DNA of 60,399 bases, taken from positions 1-60,399 of IMG/VR virus record IMGVR_UViG_3300047470_000247; one strand, given 5' to 3'. Numbering within the stretch: the stretch's first letter is position 1; each line of letters opens with the position of its first letter. Position numbers and translations under genes: made by a program. Under the pieces are notes generated by a model. That model searched no databases. It was not told the DNA's origin and saw only the letters and a program-made list of their open reading frames with translations. The DNA comes from a virus. Shown here piece after piece: positions 1 through 7,899 of the stretch.

Positions 1-11
1 CGCCTCACAGC

Positions 12-88
12 AGGCACGTAGCTCAGTTGGTTAGAGCACCACCTTGACATGGTGGGGGTCGTTGGTTCGAGTCCAATCGCGCCTACCA
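12..88 (+). tRNA. tRNA-Val (anticodon GAC)
   Basis: A 77-nt cloverleaf with encoded CCA end (86-88), GTTCGA T-loop motif and anticodon GAC at 46-48. The acceptor stem pairs 12-18 with 78-84 except for an A16-C80 apposition. The 3' part from base 40 lies in the phage attachment core, so the tRNA is rebuilt after integration. It is the only complete copy here; the attR copy lacks the 5' part. Confidence 0.95.
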
Positions 89-115
89 AACAAAATCCGC
101 TCTGCTGGGCGGTCT
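40..115 (+). repeat. attL core (76-bp direct repeat with attR)
   Basis: Identical base for base to 54520-54595; identity stops abruptly on both sides (C39 against T54519, A116 against G54596). It runs from the tRNA anticodon arm through CCA and 27 bp beyond. The integrase gene lies 85 bp inside it, as usual for tRNA-targeting phages. Confidence 0.97.
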
Positions 116-118
116 AGA

Positions 119-147
119 GGGGTTACCAGAAATGGTAACCCCTTTTT
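119..147 (+). terminator. Terminator behind tRNA-Val, phage side
   Basis: A perfect 9-bp stem (119-127 with 134-142), 6-nt loop, then five T. It lies just outside the att core on the phage side, so the prophage supplies a new terminator for the tRNA; the original-looking one is at 54600-54628. Confidence 0.85.
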
Positions 148-200
148 GCTTTTTCCCTTTGGGCAAACTTTGGGAATATTTTGGGCAAACGACCACCGCA

Positions 201-1340
201 CTACACCTTCAGGTCGGCTTTGACCTTCATGTAAACCACCGCGTCTTCGCCGTGCCCCGCCTGGTAGTGCTCCGTCATCTTCACGTCCGCGTGCCCCATC
301 AATCCCTGAATGTATTCCTGGTCGAAACCCTGTTGTTCGTACAGCCAGGCGCCCAGTGCACGGATCTCGTGAAAGGTGGGGCGTTCGCCGGCCGGGATGT
401 CGGCGTAAGCCTGTGAGTCATCCCGCGCCTGGGCGAAGGACTTGGTCAGGTAGTCCGCCGTCACCGCGTTCCAATGCAGCTTGGCATCCAACTGGGTGCG
501 CTTGCGGGCTTTGGGCGAGTAGTGGATCAGGTACGGGCAGACGACCGGCGACTTCATGCACTCCATCACCACCTCCCGCAGCGCCTGGCCCATCACAATC
601 TCCAGGTGCACGGGCTTCTCGTAGTTCTGCGTCTTCCCGGGCGACACCTTTATGGTGTTCTGCTCGAGGTCCACTGCCGATTTCGGCCACACCACGATAT
701 CTTCCCGCCGCTGAAGACTCAGCAACCCCAGCCGAATGGCGCGCTTTAGCCAGATCGGCGTCCCCACGTACTCCAGAATCTTGTTCAAACCCTCGACCGT
801 GTGGCGCTGGCGCTTCTTCTCCGCCTCCTTTTTCACGAGGGTCAACTCGGCTGAGTTGCGTTCGCACAGGCCCTTGGCCACGGCGAAAGCGAACACCTGG
901 ACCAGCAGGCCCCGGTGCTTGGTGTAGGCGTTGTTCTCGAACCCGTCCAGGTAATCGGCGATCGTCAGCACATCCAGCTGACCCATCATCAGGTCACCCA
1001 GGTCCTCACGGTACCGGGCCAGTTTGAATTTGATTTCCTTCAAGGTGCTGGCGGCGTAAGTCCTGATAGGCAGCCATTCCTTTTCGAAGCGATCAAGGCA
1101 GCCGCTGAACTTCGGCGCCGCATCACCGGTGATCATCGCCAGCAAGGAGCCGTCATCGGCCAGCAGCGGCAGAAGCTTGGCGTTGGCGGCGTTTGCCAGC
1201 TTGATGGCTTCCGCCATTGGCTTGTTGATGCTGGTCTTCTTGCCGGTGATCGGGTTTTTGTACTGCCAATATTTCCCGTTCGGGTACAAGTTGGCGGGCA
1301 GATCACGGTTCTTGACGGTCCTGGCGCGCGGGGGAGCCAT
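201..1340 (-). CDS. int: Tyrosine-recombinase integrase
   Basis: This 379-aa protein catalyses site-specific integration at tRNA-Val and, with Xis, excision. The N-terminus resembles the lambda-Int arm-binding domain (KNRDLPANLY, then an aromatic GKYWQY stretch). The C-terminal catalytic part shows an arginine region (LQRRED), the H-x-x-R box FHEIR, the GHAD histidine and the tyrosine in EHYQAGH. Length is normal and no residue appears missing. The gene reads toward attL, and its start overlaps the excisionase stop (TGATG), which indicates translational coupling. Confidence 0.95.
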   Translation of the reverse strand: MAPPRARTVKNRDLPANLYPNGKYWQYKNPITGKKTSINKPMAEAIKLANAANAKLLPLLADDGSLLAMITGDAAPKFSGCLDRFEKEWLPIRTYAASTLKEIKFKLARYREDLGDLMMGQLDVLTIADYLDGFENNAYTKHRGLLVQVFAFAVAKGLCERNSAELTLVKKEAEKKRQRHTVEGLNKILEYVGTPIWLKRAIRLGLLSLQRREDIVVWPKSAVDLEQNTIKVSPGKTQNYEKPVHLEIVMGQALREVVMECMKSPVVCPYLIHYSPKARKRTQLDAKLHWNAVTADYLTKSFAQARDDSQAYADIPAGERPTFHEIRALGAWLYEQQGFDQEYIQGLMGHADVKMTEHYQAGHGEDAVVYMKVKADLKV

Positions 1341-1573
1341 CAGCCAACCTCCAGCATCTTGGCCAGCAGGGGATCATTCGACCCAATCATGGCCGCCTGC
1401 AGGTCCACAAAGTACATCCCGCCCTTCACCTCTCCAATCACTTCGCCTTCCTCAATCCATTTTTTCAATTGCTGCACGCTCGGCTTGCCGCCGGCGTAGC
1501 GCAGTTTCCTGTACTCGCTCACCTCCATCAGGCGCGGGAGCTTTACGGTAATCTGGGCAATGACTTTTGCCAT
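1340..1573 (-). CDS. xis: Excisionase-like protein
   Basis: A 77-aa basic protein just upstream of int and overlapping it. The middle (KPSVQQLKKWIEEGEVIGE, then a GGMYFV stretch) fits the winged-helix excisionase family, where a helix reads DNA and a wing follows. The start at 1573 is preferred because GGAG lies seven bases upstream; a longer frame from 1639 lacks such a site and would run close to the next gene. It would bend attL/attR DNA to favour excision. Confidence 0.75.
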   Translation of the reverse strand: MAKVIAQITVKLPRLMEVSEYRKLRYAGGKPSVQQLKKWIEEGEVIGEVKGGMYFVDLQAAMIGSNDPLLAKMLEVG

Positions 1574-1610
1574 GATGATGCTCCATGCCGCACGTGGCGG
1601 CAGAAGGTGG

Positions 1611-2264
1611 TTAATGGGCGAACTTGGCGAGTGCGACATCCGCGACCTTCATCGCTGCCTGGGCCTCGGTGACATAGGCAGGATCGAAACCACCACACAG
1701 ATGGATGGTTGCCTGGCAGGCCCGCAGGTTCTCGCGAGTGAGCTTCAGCGCGTCGACAAGTTCTTCGCGGGCAGCGGCTTCGCCTCGGGCGATGTCCCAG
1801 AATCTTTGCTGCCATTGGCCGGGTGGCGGCGGGTTGCTGTTTTGCGCGCCGAACACCATCGCTCCGACAATCGAATCGCACAGGTCGCGCTTGTACGAGT
1901 TGTCGCCGTCGATGCTTGCGCCCATCCGGCGAAGGTTGTTCATGGTCGCGTCGAAGTCTTCGCGGGTGAACTCGACTACGTTTTTGCTGAGCGTTGTGAT
2001 TTCAGCTTTCGCAGCGTTCAGCCGGTTCAGGTCGGCCTGCCAGCCGCAGCGTAGGTACTTCGCTTCCTCAGCGGTCTGCTCGGCCATGGTTTTCCAGTGT
2101 TCGACCGGCGACCAGGGGCTGACGATCACAATGCACTGAGCCAGCGGCACCAGTTCGTTTTGCCTAGCGACTAGGTCGTCAGCCTCTTCTTTACTGGCGA
2201 CGGCATAGAGATCGTCGGGGCCTTGGGCGTGAACGGCGTACAGCACTTCAGTTTCATCGGGCAT
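1611..2264 (-). CDS. Hypothetical phage protein
   Basis: A 217-aa protein of unknown function in the leftward early operon. The start at 2264 has AGGA seven bases upstream; the frame is open to 2282 without a better site. The C-terminal half is helical and rich in Ala, Glu and Leu (around RGEAAAREELVDAL), and one NPPPPGQW loop is visible. No membrane segment or catalytic motif is recognised. Confidence 0.75.
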   Translation of the reverse strand: MPDETEVLYAVHAQGPDDLYAVASKEEADDLVARQNELVPLAQCIVIVSPWSPVEHWKTMAEQTAEEAKYLRCGWQADLNRLNAAKAEITTLSKNVVEFTREDFDATMNNLRRMGASIDGDNSYKRDLCDSIVGAMVFGAQNSNPPPPGQWQQRFWDIARGEAAAREELVDALKLTRENLRACQATIHLCGGFDPAYVTEAQAAMKVADVALAKFAH

Positions 2265-2314
2265 GCGGAATTCCTCGCCCACCGTTCACCGGCAGGCTGG
2301 TAGGTGGAAGAGGG

Positions 2315-3562
2315 TTATGCGGCTGGCGCTGAATCGTGAAACACGTCCATCTGCGCCGCGCCGTCGAGCCAGGCCGCCGAGATCCGGCGTTCGGCCATGG
2401 CTGCATATTCGGGATTGAGCTCACACAGGATCGATTTGCGACCTTCCTGCATCGCGACCACTGCTGTGGTACCGGCGCCGCCGAACGGGTCCAGTACCAC
2501 ACCGCCGCGGGGAGCCCCGGCCAGAACGCACGGCCGGATAAGGTCGGGTGGGAAGGTGGCGAAGTGAGCGTCCTTGAAACTGTGGGTTGCCACGGTCCAC
2601 ACGCTGCGCTTGTTCCTTGTCGCGGTGTCCCAGGTACTTTCCTTCCGGTCAGGGCGGTGCGTTCCCTTGTTCTGGCCGGGTATTACCTGCTCTCGCTTCG
2701 AGTCCTCGCGTTTGAAGCTGTCGCGCTTGGCTCTCTCTGCACCTTCTTTGTGAAAAGAGCCGTGGCCACCGTCACCTGTTGAGGTGTCCCACCCGCTCGG
2801 CACTGTCACGCGCTGCCGATTGCGTGTTTTCGCGTCGGTACCGTGACCCCAGCCAACGCCGTTGTTAGGCTTGGGAGGTGGCACGGTATTGCCAAGCGAA
2901 GTGCGCTTGCCGCCTTCTGCGTTATCGAAAGTGGAGCCGTTGACGTAGGCCCCGCCACGAAAGCCATTAGCGCTGCCTTTGCCCGTCAGGTTGGCGGGCT
3001 CCCGGATTGCTTCACTATCGTAGTAATACCGCCGAGACTTACTGAGCAAGAAAACGTACTCATGCGCCTTGGTGCACCGGTCGCGCGTTGATTCCGGCAT
3101 CGGGTTTGGCTTGTGCCAGATGATGTCTTGACGCAGATACCAGCCGTCATCCTGAAGCGCAAAAGCAAGCCGCCACGGCATGCCCATCAGATCCTTATGC
3201 TTGAAGCCCACAGGGACCTGACTGGATCTCCTGGCGTTTGCCGTACGCACGGCGACGTGCGGTGCATCGGCGTTGTGTCCGCCAAGTCCGATGGGGCCGT
3301 TCGGCTTGCTGGCATAGCTGTCACCCATGTTTACCCAGACGGTGCCGTCGTTGCGGAGTACTCGACGCACCTCGCGAAACACTTCGACCAGGCGTCCGAT
3401 GAACTCTGCTGGTGTTTCCTCCAGGCCGATTTGCCCGTCGACGCCGTAATCGCGCAGGCCGTAATAGGGCGGTGACGTCACGCAGGTGTGAACCGACTTG
3501 TCCGGCAGCATCCGCATCATGTCGATGCAGTCACCGACCAGTATGCGGTGTTGTTCTGTCAT
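2315..3562 (-). CDS. DNA methyltransferase, beta-class (N4-C or N6-A)
   Basis: A 415-aa site-specific methyltransferase. The catalytic motif IV is TSPPYYGLRDYG near the N-terminus, and the SAM-binding motif I is LDPFGGAGTT near the C-terminus; this order is that of the beta class. A second conserved block, HEYVFLLSKS, follows motif IV. Between them lies a long basic, gapped-looking insert. ATG at 3562 is used because AGGGGG lies eight bases upstream; a GTG two codons earlier is also possible. It may protect phage DNA or match the nuclease encoded divergently at 4175. TSPPY suggests cytosine-N4, but the target base cannot be fixed from sequence. Confidence 0.9.
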   Translation of the reverse strand: MTEQHRILVGDCIDMMRMLPDKSVHTCVTSPPYYGLRDYGVDGQIGLEETPAEFIGRLVEVFREVRRVLRNDGTVWVNMGDSYASKPNGPIGLGGHNADAPHVAVRTANARRSSQVPVGFKHKDLMGMPWRLAFALQDDGWYLRQDIIWHKPNPMPESTRDRCTKAHEYVFLLSKSRRYYYDSEAIREPANLTGKGSANGFRGGAYVNGSTFDNAEGGKRTSLGNTVPPPKPNNGVGWGHGTDAKTRNRQRVTVPSGWDTSTGDGGHGSFHKEGAERAKRDSFKREDSKREQVIPGQNKGTHRPDRKESTWDTATRNKRSVWTVATHSFKDAHFATFPPDLIRPCVLAGAPRGGVVLDPFGGAGTTAVVAMQEGRKSILCELNPEYAAMAERRISAAWLDGAAQMDVFHDSAPAA

Positions 3563-3615
3563 CGCCACGGCCCCCTGTAGATCAGGTAGGCCATGTAGAG
3601 CGGGGCGAATATCAT
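3559..3615 (-). CDS. Tiny coupled membrane-type ORF (18 aa)
   Basis: This 18-codon ORF (MIFAPLYMAYLIYRGPWR) starts in an ATGA overlap with the stop of the upstream 146-aa gene and ends in an ATGA overlap with the methyltransferase start. Such tight joins at both ends are typical of real coupled phage genes. The hydrophobic N-terminal two thirds could be a very short membrane helix. It might instead act only as a translational bridge to the methyltransferase. Confidence 0.4.
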   Translation of the reverse strand: MIFAPLYMAYLIYRGPWR

Positions 3616-4052
3616 GGGGTTACCTGCTGTGAGATGCGCCGCGCCCAGTTCACGTACGGGCCGTCTTCAGTGTCGAAGATCCCCAACAAGAACCACTCAG
3701 GCCCCGGCGACTCTGGCTCCCAGCCATTGCAATGTGCTTCACCGTTCTCGTAGGGGTGACCGTCGAGTTCGTCAAGCATGTGCCAGCCTTTCCGTTCCAG
3801 CTTCTGAGAGTCAGCCCAGGCTATGTACTTTGCCGGGTCTTCGTCACCGTCGAAGTCTGGGATGCCCGGGTGAGACCAGTAGCCATCCTCATCGCGCTTT
3901 ACTTCAATGGGGCCGAAAGGTTTAGGGCGGTGTGTGGCGCATGGAATCACGTAGAGCACGTCGGAGTATTCGCCGCCGCCAGAGCTGAATTTCATCTGGC
4001 AGCCGCACTCGGCCGGCTCACCATTCACGAACGTTATCTTTTCTTCAGGCAT
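3612..4052 (-). CDS. Hypothetical phage protein
   Basis: A 146-aa acidic protein with two Cys near the N-terminus (CGC) and many Trp, Gly and Pro residues. It resembles small phage early proteins without assigned function. It is the first gene of the leftward methyltransferase cluster and is divergent from the HNH gene at 4175; the 122-bp gap between them should hold promoters for both. Confidence 0.7.
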   Translation of the reverse strand: MPEEKITFVNGEPAECGCQMKFSSGGGEYSDVLYVIPCATHRPKPFGPIEVKRDEDGYWSHPGIPDFDGDEDPAKYIAWADSQKLERKGWHMLDELDGHPYENGEAHCNGWEPESPGPEWFLLGIFDTEDGPYVNWARRISQQVTP

Positions 4053-4174
4053 GACTTCGTCCTTTCCGCTATAGCGGCTGACTTTGAAGGGATGAAAAGT
4101 GGTGTGAAAGGGATGTCAATTAGCTACCTTGTGCATCATCATCTCTAGCAGGGTGGGTATGTAGGGTGAATGAA

Positions 4175-5704
4175 ATGAGCAAATTTGAGTTCTTAGAAGA
4201 GGTTGTTGGTATCAATGCTGATGGCAAGCGCTGCCATCCTTACAAGCACACTGTCAGTGGTGAGCCAGATAAATTTAGTTACAGCTTTGAGTCTCACAAC
4301 AGGGATTTTAAGGCTGCAACCGCCGAGCAGTTAATAGCGCTGATCGAAGAAGGTGCGTTTAACGGAAAAGGCAAAATAAGGATGCTTCCGCCAGATAGTA
4401 CAAACACAAAAAAAAATGGAGCAATGAGCGTGGCTTTCTATAAGGGCCAGCCGTTGTCGATGGCGAAAAAAATTGAGCGCAAGGTAGAAAATAGCGAGTC
4501 CACAGGACGTTACTGGTGGGTAAACCACAAGCAGACGTTCAAGTCTGAGTTCGAAGGCGGCTATATTTGGTCGCCTAAGACAAATAAAAATGGGGCTCGC
4601 AATAGCACTTACGATAATTTGACCCGGGTGAAACCCGGTGATGTTGTTGTGTCCTACGCTCACGGAGAGATCAAAGCCATTGGTGTTGCTAGCCAACACT
4701 ATTCAGAGGCTCCGAAACCTGAAGAGTTTGGACTGGCGGGCGACAACTGGGCGAGCAGTGGGTGGTTGGTGCCCATCGAATGGACTGCACTATCGACTCC
4801 AATTTCACCTAAAGCTCATCTTGGAGAAATCCAGCCCCTGCTTCCGAAAAAGAGTTCCCCCCTACAAGCCAACGGTAATGGAAACCAGGGTTGTTACCTC
4901 GCGGCCATATCTCCGCTGTTAGGCGAGGTGATTCTCAACCTGATAGCTGATGGCGATTTTGACGTGCTGACTGCAAAGCAGTCTGCAGCCGTTTCCGGTG
5001 GGGAGGAGATGAAAGACCACGGCCGTTTGCCGGCAGAACAATTGCGACAAGTCACCCCCGAGTACATTTGGGAAGCGGTGCAAATCTTACTTCAAGGTAC
5101 TCATGCCGATGGGTATAGACCCTCGGTTGACTATGACTTGTTGGCAGACGAAGGTGTGAGATTAGCGCCAAAGCAAGTGTTTGGCCTTGCAGCAACAGCA
5201 GCGCTAGGAAAGGACATCAAGCCAGTCCACTTCACTGGTGGTGTCGGTACCGTTTGCTTTGAACTGCTGGAGGCAGCAGGTTACAAGATTGTCCCAAAAG
5301 ATGAGCAGGCTGAGCCGGTCGAAATACCAACTGACATTGAGGAGAGAGAGTGGGCAGAGGGCCAGGTCAAATTGGTATATCACCTGAAACGTGAACGCTC
5401 ACCAGGTTTATCTAAAGCCAAGAAGGCCGCATTTACCAAAAAACATGGCCGGCTTTTCTGCGAAGAGTGCGGAACAGACCCTATCGAAGCCTACGGTGAT
5501 TTTGGTGCGGCCTGTATCGAAGTCCATCATGATGCCATCCAGGTCGCCGATATGGGGGACGAGCACAAAACCACCCTCGACCAACTGCGTTGTTTGTGTG
5601 CGAATTGTCACCGCATAGTGCATCGCAGGCTGAAGTTAGAAGCTACTTCGCTCTTCGGAGATAGCCAAAGTCAAGGCACACTCGGGTCAGTCGCAACAAC
5701 CTGA
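4175..5704 (+). CDS. Modification-dependent-type endonuclease: EVE-like, ScoMcrA-head-like, HNH
   Basis: A 509-aa protein. Residues about 110-257 look like an EVE/PUA-type domain that in other enzymes flips and reads modified bases (GRYWWVNHK at its start, then KPGDVVVSYAHGEIKAIGVA). Residues about 292-372 resemble the ScoMcrA N-terminal head domain (DYDLLADEG, then PKQVFGLAATAALG). Residues about 425-487 form an HNH nuclease with CEEC, EVHHDA and CANCHRIVHRR. The N-terminal 105 residues are unassigned. ATG at 4175 has AGGG eight bases upstream. The gene runs against the surrounding early operon and is more AT-rich, as expected for cargo. A type IV restriction role is inferred. Confidence 0.85.
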   Translation: MSKFEFLEEVVGINADGKRCHPYKHTVSGEPDKFSYSFESHNRDFKAATAEQLIALIEEGAFNGKGKIRMLPPDSTNTKKNGAMSVAFYKGQPLSMAKKIERKVENSESTGRYWWVNHKQTFKSEFEGGYIWSPKTNKNGARNSTYDNLTRVKPGDVVVSYAHGEIKAIGVASQHYSEAPKPEEFGLAGDNWASSGWLVPIEWTALSTPISPKAHLGEIQPLLPKKSSPLQANGNGNQGCYLAAISPLLGEVILNLIADGDFDVLTAKQSAAVSGGEEMKDHGRLPAEQLRQVTPEYIWEAVQILLQGTHADGYRPSVDYDLLADEGVRLAPKQVFGLAATAALGKDIKPVHFTGGVGTVCFELLEAAGYKIVPKDEQAEPVEIPTDIEEREWAEGQVKLVYHLKRERSPGLSKAKKAAFTKKHGRLFCEECGTDPIEAYGDFGAACIEVHHDAIQVADMGDEHKTTLDQLRCLCANCHRIVHRRLKLEATSLFGDSQSQGTLGSVATT

Positions 5705-6462
5705 TAGTCAGCCTCTGCGATCTCGCAGAAGAATGAGCAGGACGGAATTTTTTCGTAGCGGCGCACTGGGCCCTCGCTCAGTTCTCGCAGAGAGAAGCGG
5801 ATATTTGTGGTTCGGTTCCGAAACAGATAGGAGCCTTCGCCCAGTTCATCCTGGATTAGGCATAGGGCTTCGAACTGCTTCGGGAAGTCTTCGCGGATCG
5901 CCCGGAAGTAACCTTCGCCGCCCTTCACGCAGCCGATGCAGTTCGCATTTTCGTACCCCATGCGGTACATCAGCGGCAGTTCAATGCCAGCGCGATGGAT
6001 CATCGCCTTGCAATCCTCTTTGCCCAGGCCGCGCTCGATCAATGGAGCAATCACTGGGCGATCGGGGTTTCGATCGCGGAAGTCCTCTAGTCTGTCGGCT
6101 TCCTCGGCGGTGTACCCGAATACCATCACGTCTCCGGGTTCTTTCCAGGTATCGAGTAAACGGCGTTTCAGTAATTTTGTGCATGGCGCTCCGTTGCGCC
6201 CCTTCATGAATCGCTCACGTCGGAACACCTGGATGATGTCAGCGCCGTACTTCTCGTTCCGAAGCTGCACAATCTCCTGCCCGAACCACTTCTGGCAGTC
6301 CATCAGGAACCGGCGGTTATCCTCGTGCTCGTTCGCCAAGAACGCATTGATGATCTGCACGTCATGGCTTTCGCCGTACTGTGCCAGAGCCAATTTTGTG
6401 GCAACCGCTGAGGCAGCACCACAGCTGAACTGGCAAACGATTCGCGGTTGTTGTGCGGACAT
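5671..6462 (-). CDS. PAPS-reductase-like / PP-loop ATPase family protein
   Basis: A 263-aa protein of the phosphoadenosine-phosphosulfate-reductase-like superfamily found in many phages. Its PP-loop is FSCGAASAVATK, a variant of SGGxDS. Several Cys follow (NANCIGCVKGG, then CSFFC near the C-terminus), which could bind metal or an Fe-S cluster. The reaction in phages is unknown; adenylating or sulfur-transfer chemistry is possible. Its 3' end overlaps the HNH gene by 34 bp on the other strand. GAGGA lies upstream of the ATG. Confidence 0.8.
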   Translation of the reverse strand: MSAQQPRIVCQFSCGAASAVATKLALAQYGESHDVQIINAFLANEHEDNRRFLMDCQKWFGQEIVQLRNEKYGADIIQVFRRERFMKGRNGAPCTKLLKRRLLDTWKEPGDVMVFGYTAEEADRLEDFRDRNPDRPVIAPLIERGLGKEDCKAMIHRAGIELPLMYRMGYENANCIGCVKGGEGYFRAIREDFPKQFEALCLIQDELGEGSYLFRNRTTNIRFSLRELSEGPVRRYEKIPSCSFFCEIAEADYQVVATDPSVP

Positions 6463-6509
6463 AGGGGATCCTCGCCGGTATAGTTCCGGGATCGACAGGG
6501 GAGTGGGTT

Positions 6510-7046
6510 ATGAGCTGGGAAGTTGTTTCTGGTTGGATCGAAGGTCACCCAGGACTGGCGTCATGGGTTCAAGCATTCGGCTCAATCGCTGCTCTTGGTA
6601 TTGCAATTTGGGTGGCATCTTCACAGCGCCGCGATCAGATGAAAGCGGCAGAAAAGACTGAACGAGATAAAGTTGATGCGCTGATAGCAGTTGTAGAGAG
6701 TGCTGCTATGTTCGTCACGGTCTTGGGGGTTGTTGTTCAGAAAAAACCCGGCGCTTTCGCATTCAAAGAAAGCTGGAGACTTGTTCATAGGCACTGGCTG
6801 GAATCGTCAATCCATTCATTGAGCCAGCTACCTGCGCATGAGCTTGGCAGGGGAAACATGGTTCGCGGCTACTTCGGCATCATGGCTGGGCTCAATGAGA
6901 TCAGTCGGCTAATCAATGGCGCTGTGAGCGCAGATGCATTTCAAGAACGAGAATTTATTTTCATGTATGAAGAAGTTCTAAGTCAGGTGGAGATCGTGCA
7001 ATCCATATGGAGGAGCTTTCAAAGCTGCGCGTTATCCAAAAAATAA
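6510..7046 (+). CDS. Single-span membrane protein, cargo gene
   Basis: A 178-aa protein with one hydrophobic segment (about residues 18-38, AFGSIAALGIAIWVA) followed by a basic stretch and a helical, probably cytoplasmic domain. It lies on the plus strand inside the minus-strand early operon, 47 bp from the divergent PAPS-reductase-like gene. GGAG precedes the ATG. No family with known activity is recognised; its placement suggests lysogenic expression, for example exclusion of other phages. Confidence 0.7.
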   Translation: MSWEVVSGWIEGHPGLASWVQAFGSIAALGIAIWVASSQRRDQMKAAEKTERDKVDALIAVVESAAMFVTVLGVVVQKKPGAFAFKESWRLVHRHWLESSIHSLSQLPAHELGRGNMVRGYFGIMAGLNEISRLINGAVSADAFQEREFIFMYEEVLSQVEIVQSIWRSFQSCALSKK

Positions 7047-7155
7047 ATAGACGGTTGACCGAGCCATTGATTGCTACGCCTCGCCGGCTGGCGTGATTCG
7101 TTGAAGTGGGGTATTTGTGTTCGGCCCGGCATGGAGCCGGAGGGAGGAGTTAGCG

Positions 7156-7419
7156 ATGTCAGAAGTAAAGTTGGCTGAAGATCGGCCCCGCAATTTCAAG
7201 TGGTCTTACAAAACCTATGCTGTCTCAATTGATTTTCAGTGGCAGGAGCCCGGTAAAACACCTTCCGGTGTATTGGTAAAAGTTGAGGATGTTGCCGCAG
7301 AGAAGTTCATGGGCACGCCAAGCTCAATCCCAAGAACGTGGAAAAGTTTCGAGGAGGCTGTCGAGGCTGGTAAAGATTTCGCTCGCGGCCTTATTGACCA
7401 CAAGCCGCTTTCGGAGTGA
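7156..7419 (+). CDS. Small hypothetical protein, cargo gene
   Basis: An 87-aa soluble protein with a beta-rich centre (KTYAVSIDFQWQEPGKTPSG). The start at 7156 follows GGAGG by about eight bases; the frame is open to 7117 but without a site. It lies downstream of the 178-aa membrane protein gene in the same orientation and may be co-transcribed with it. No function is assigned. Confidence 0.7.
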   Translation: MSEVKLAEDRPRNFKWSYKTYAVSIDFQWQEPGKTPSGVLVKVEDVAAEKFMGTPSSIPRTWKSFEEAVEAGKDFARGLIDHKPLSE

Positions 7420-7451
7420 TTCGATGCTGGAAAGGTTGAAGGCTCGGGCTA

Positions 7452-7814
7452 TTAGCGACTCTTCGGTGCAATGATCTCGTCACCCGGGTCGCACCTTAGT
7501 TCGTATATGCTCTCAACCCGAAATGCTCGCGACACCTTTTCGCTTGGTTCGTAAGGTGTCGTGACACAGCGCAGCATTGCGGCAGCAGTCTCAAAGTCCG
7601 CTGCGATCACGTTCCGCAGTAGGTTCTGATACACCTCCTGCTTGTTATTGAAGCCGTGCTCTTTCATCAAACGCTTGAGGTCCGGCTTGAACACGCCGGC
7701 CACCTCAACTGTAAACTTCTCGACTCCTAGCGCGGCTTTCTTGGCTGCGTCCTTCTCGCGCTTCCTGCGCTGTTTGATGGCTTCCGCTGTCGGCTCCTGC
7801 TGTTCCTCGGCCAT
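7452..7814 (-). CDS. Putative DNA-binding phage protein
   Basis: A 120-aa protein with a very basic N-terminus (IKQRRKREKDAAKK) and then a segment like a ribbon-helix-helix unit (EKFTVEVAGVFKPDLKRLMKEH, with helix QEVYQNLLRNVI). ATG at 7814 has GAGG six bases upstream and is preferred over a TTG at 7829. A regulatory or DNA-packing role is inferred from charge and fold only. Confidence 0.65.
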   Translation of the reverse strand: MAEEQQEPTAEAIKQRRKREKDAAKKAALGVEKFTVEVAGVFKPDLKRLMKEHGFNNKQEVYQNLLRNVIAADFETAAAMLRCVTTPYEPSEKVSRAFRVESIYELRCDPGDEIIAPKSR

Positions 7815-7899
7815 GACCTGCCTCTTCAATTCCGTGGGCCGGTAGATCCAGCCATGTCTGTCGTCGGCGCTGGCGCACCTGGTTGCTGAGCCACTTCAT
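7705..7899 (-). CDS. Possible small coupled ORF overlapping the next gene
   Basis: A 64-codon frame starts in an ATGA overlap with the stop of the upstream 153-aa gene (MKWLSNQVRQRRRQTWLD). It overlaps the 7452-7814 gene by 110 bp in another frame. The ATGA join supports it, while the low-complexity tail argues that only the first part is selected. It is listed as uncertain. Confidence 0.3.
   Translation of the reverse strand: MKWLSNQVRQRRRQTWLDLPAHGIEEAGHGRGTAGADSGSHQTAQEAREGRSQESRARSREVYS

Noticed and set aside
356-1027. A 223-aa Arg/Pro/Ser-rich plus-strand frame
   Set aside because: Antisense to the integrase with low-complexity composition.
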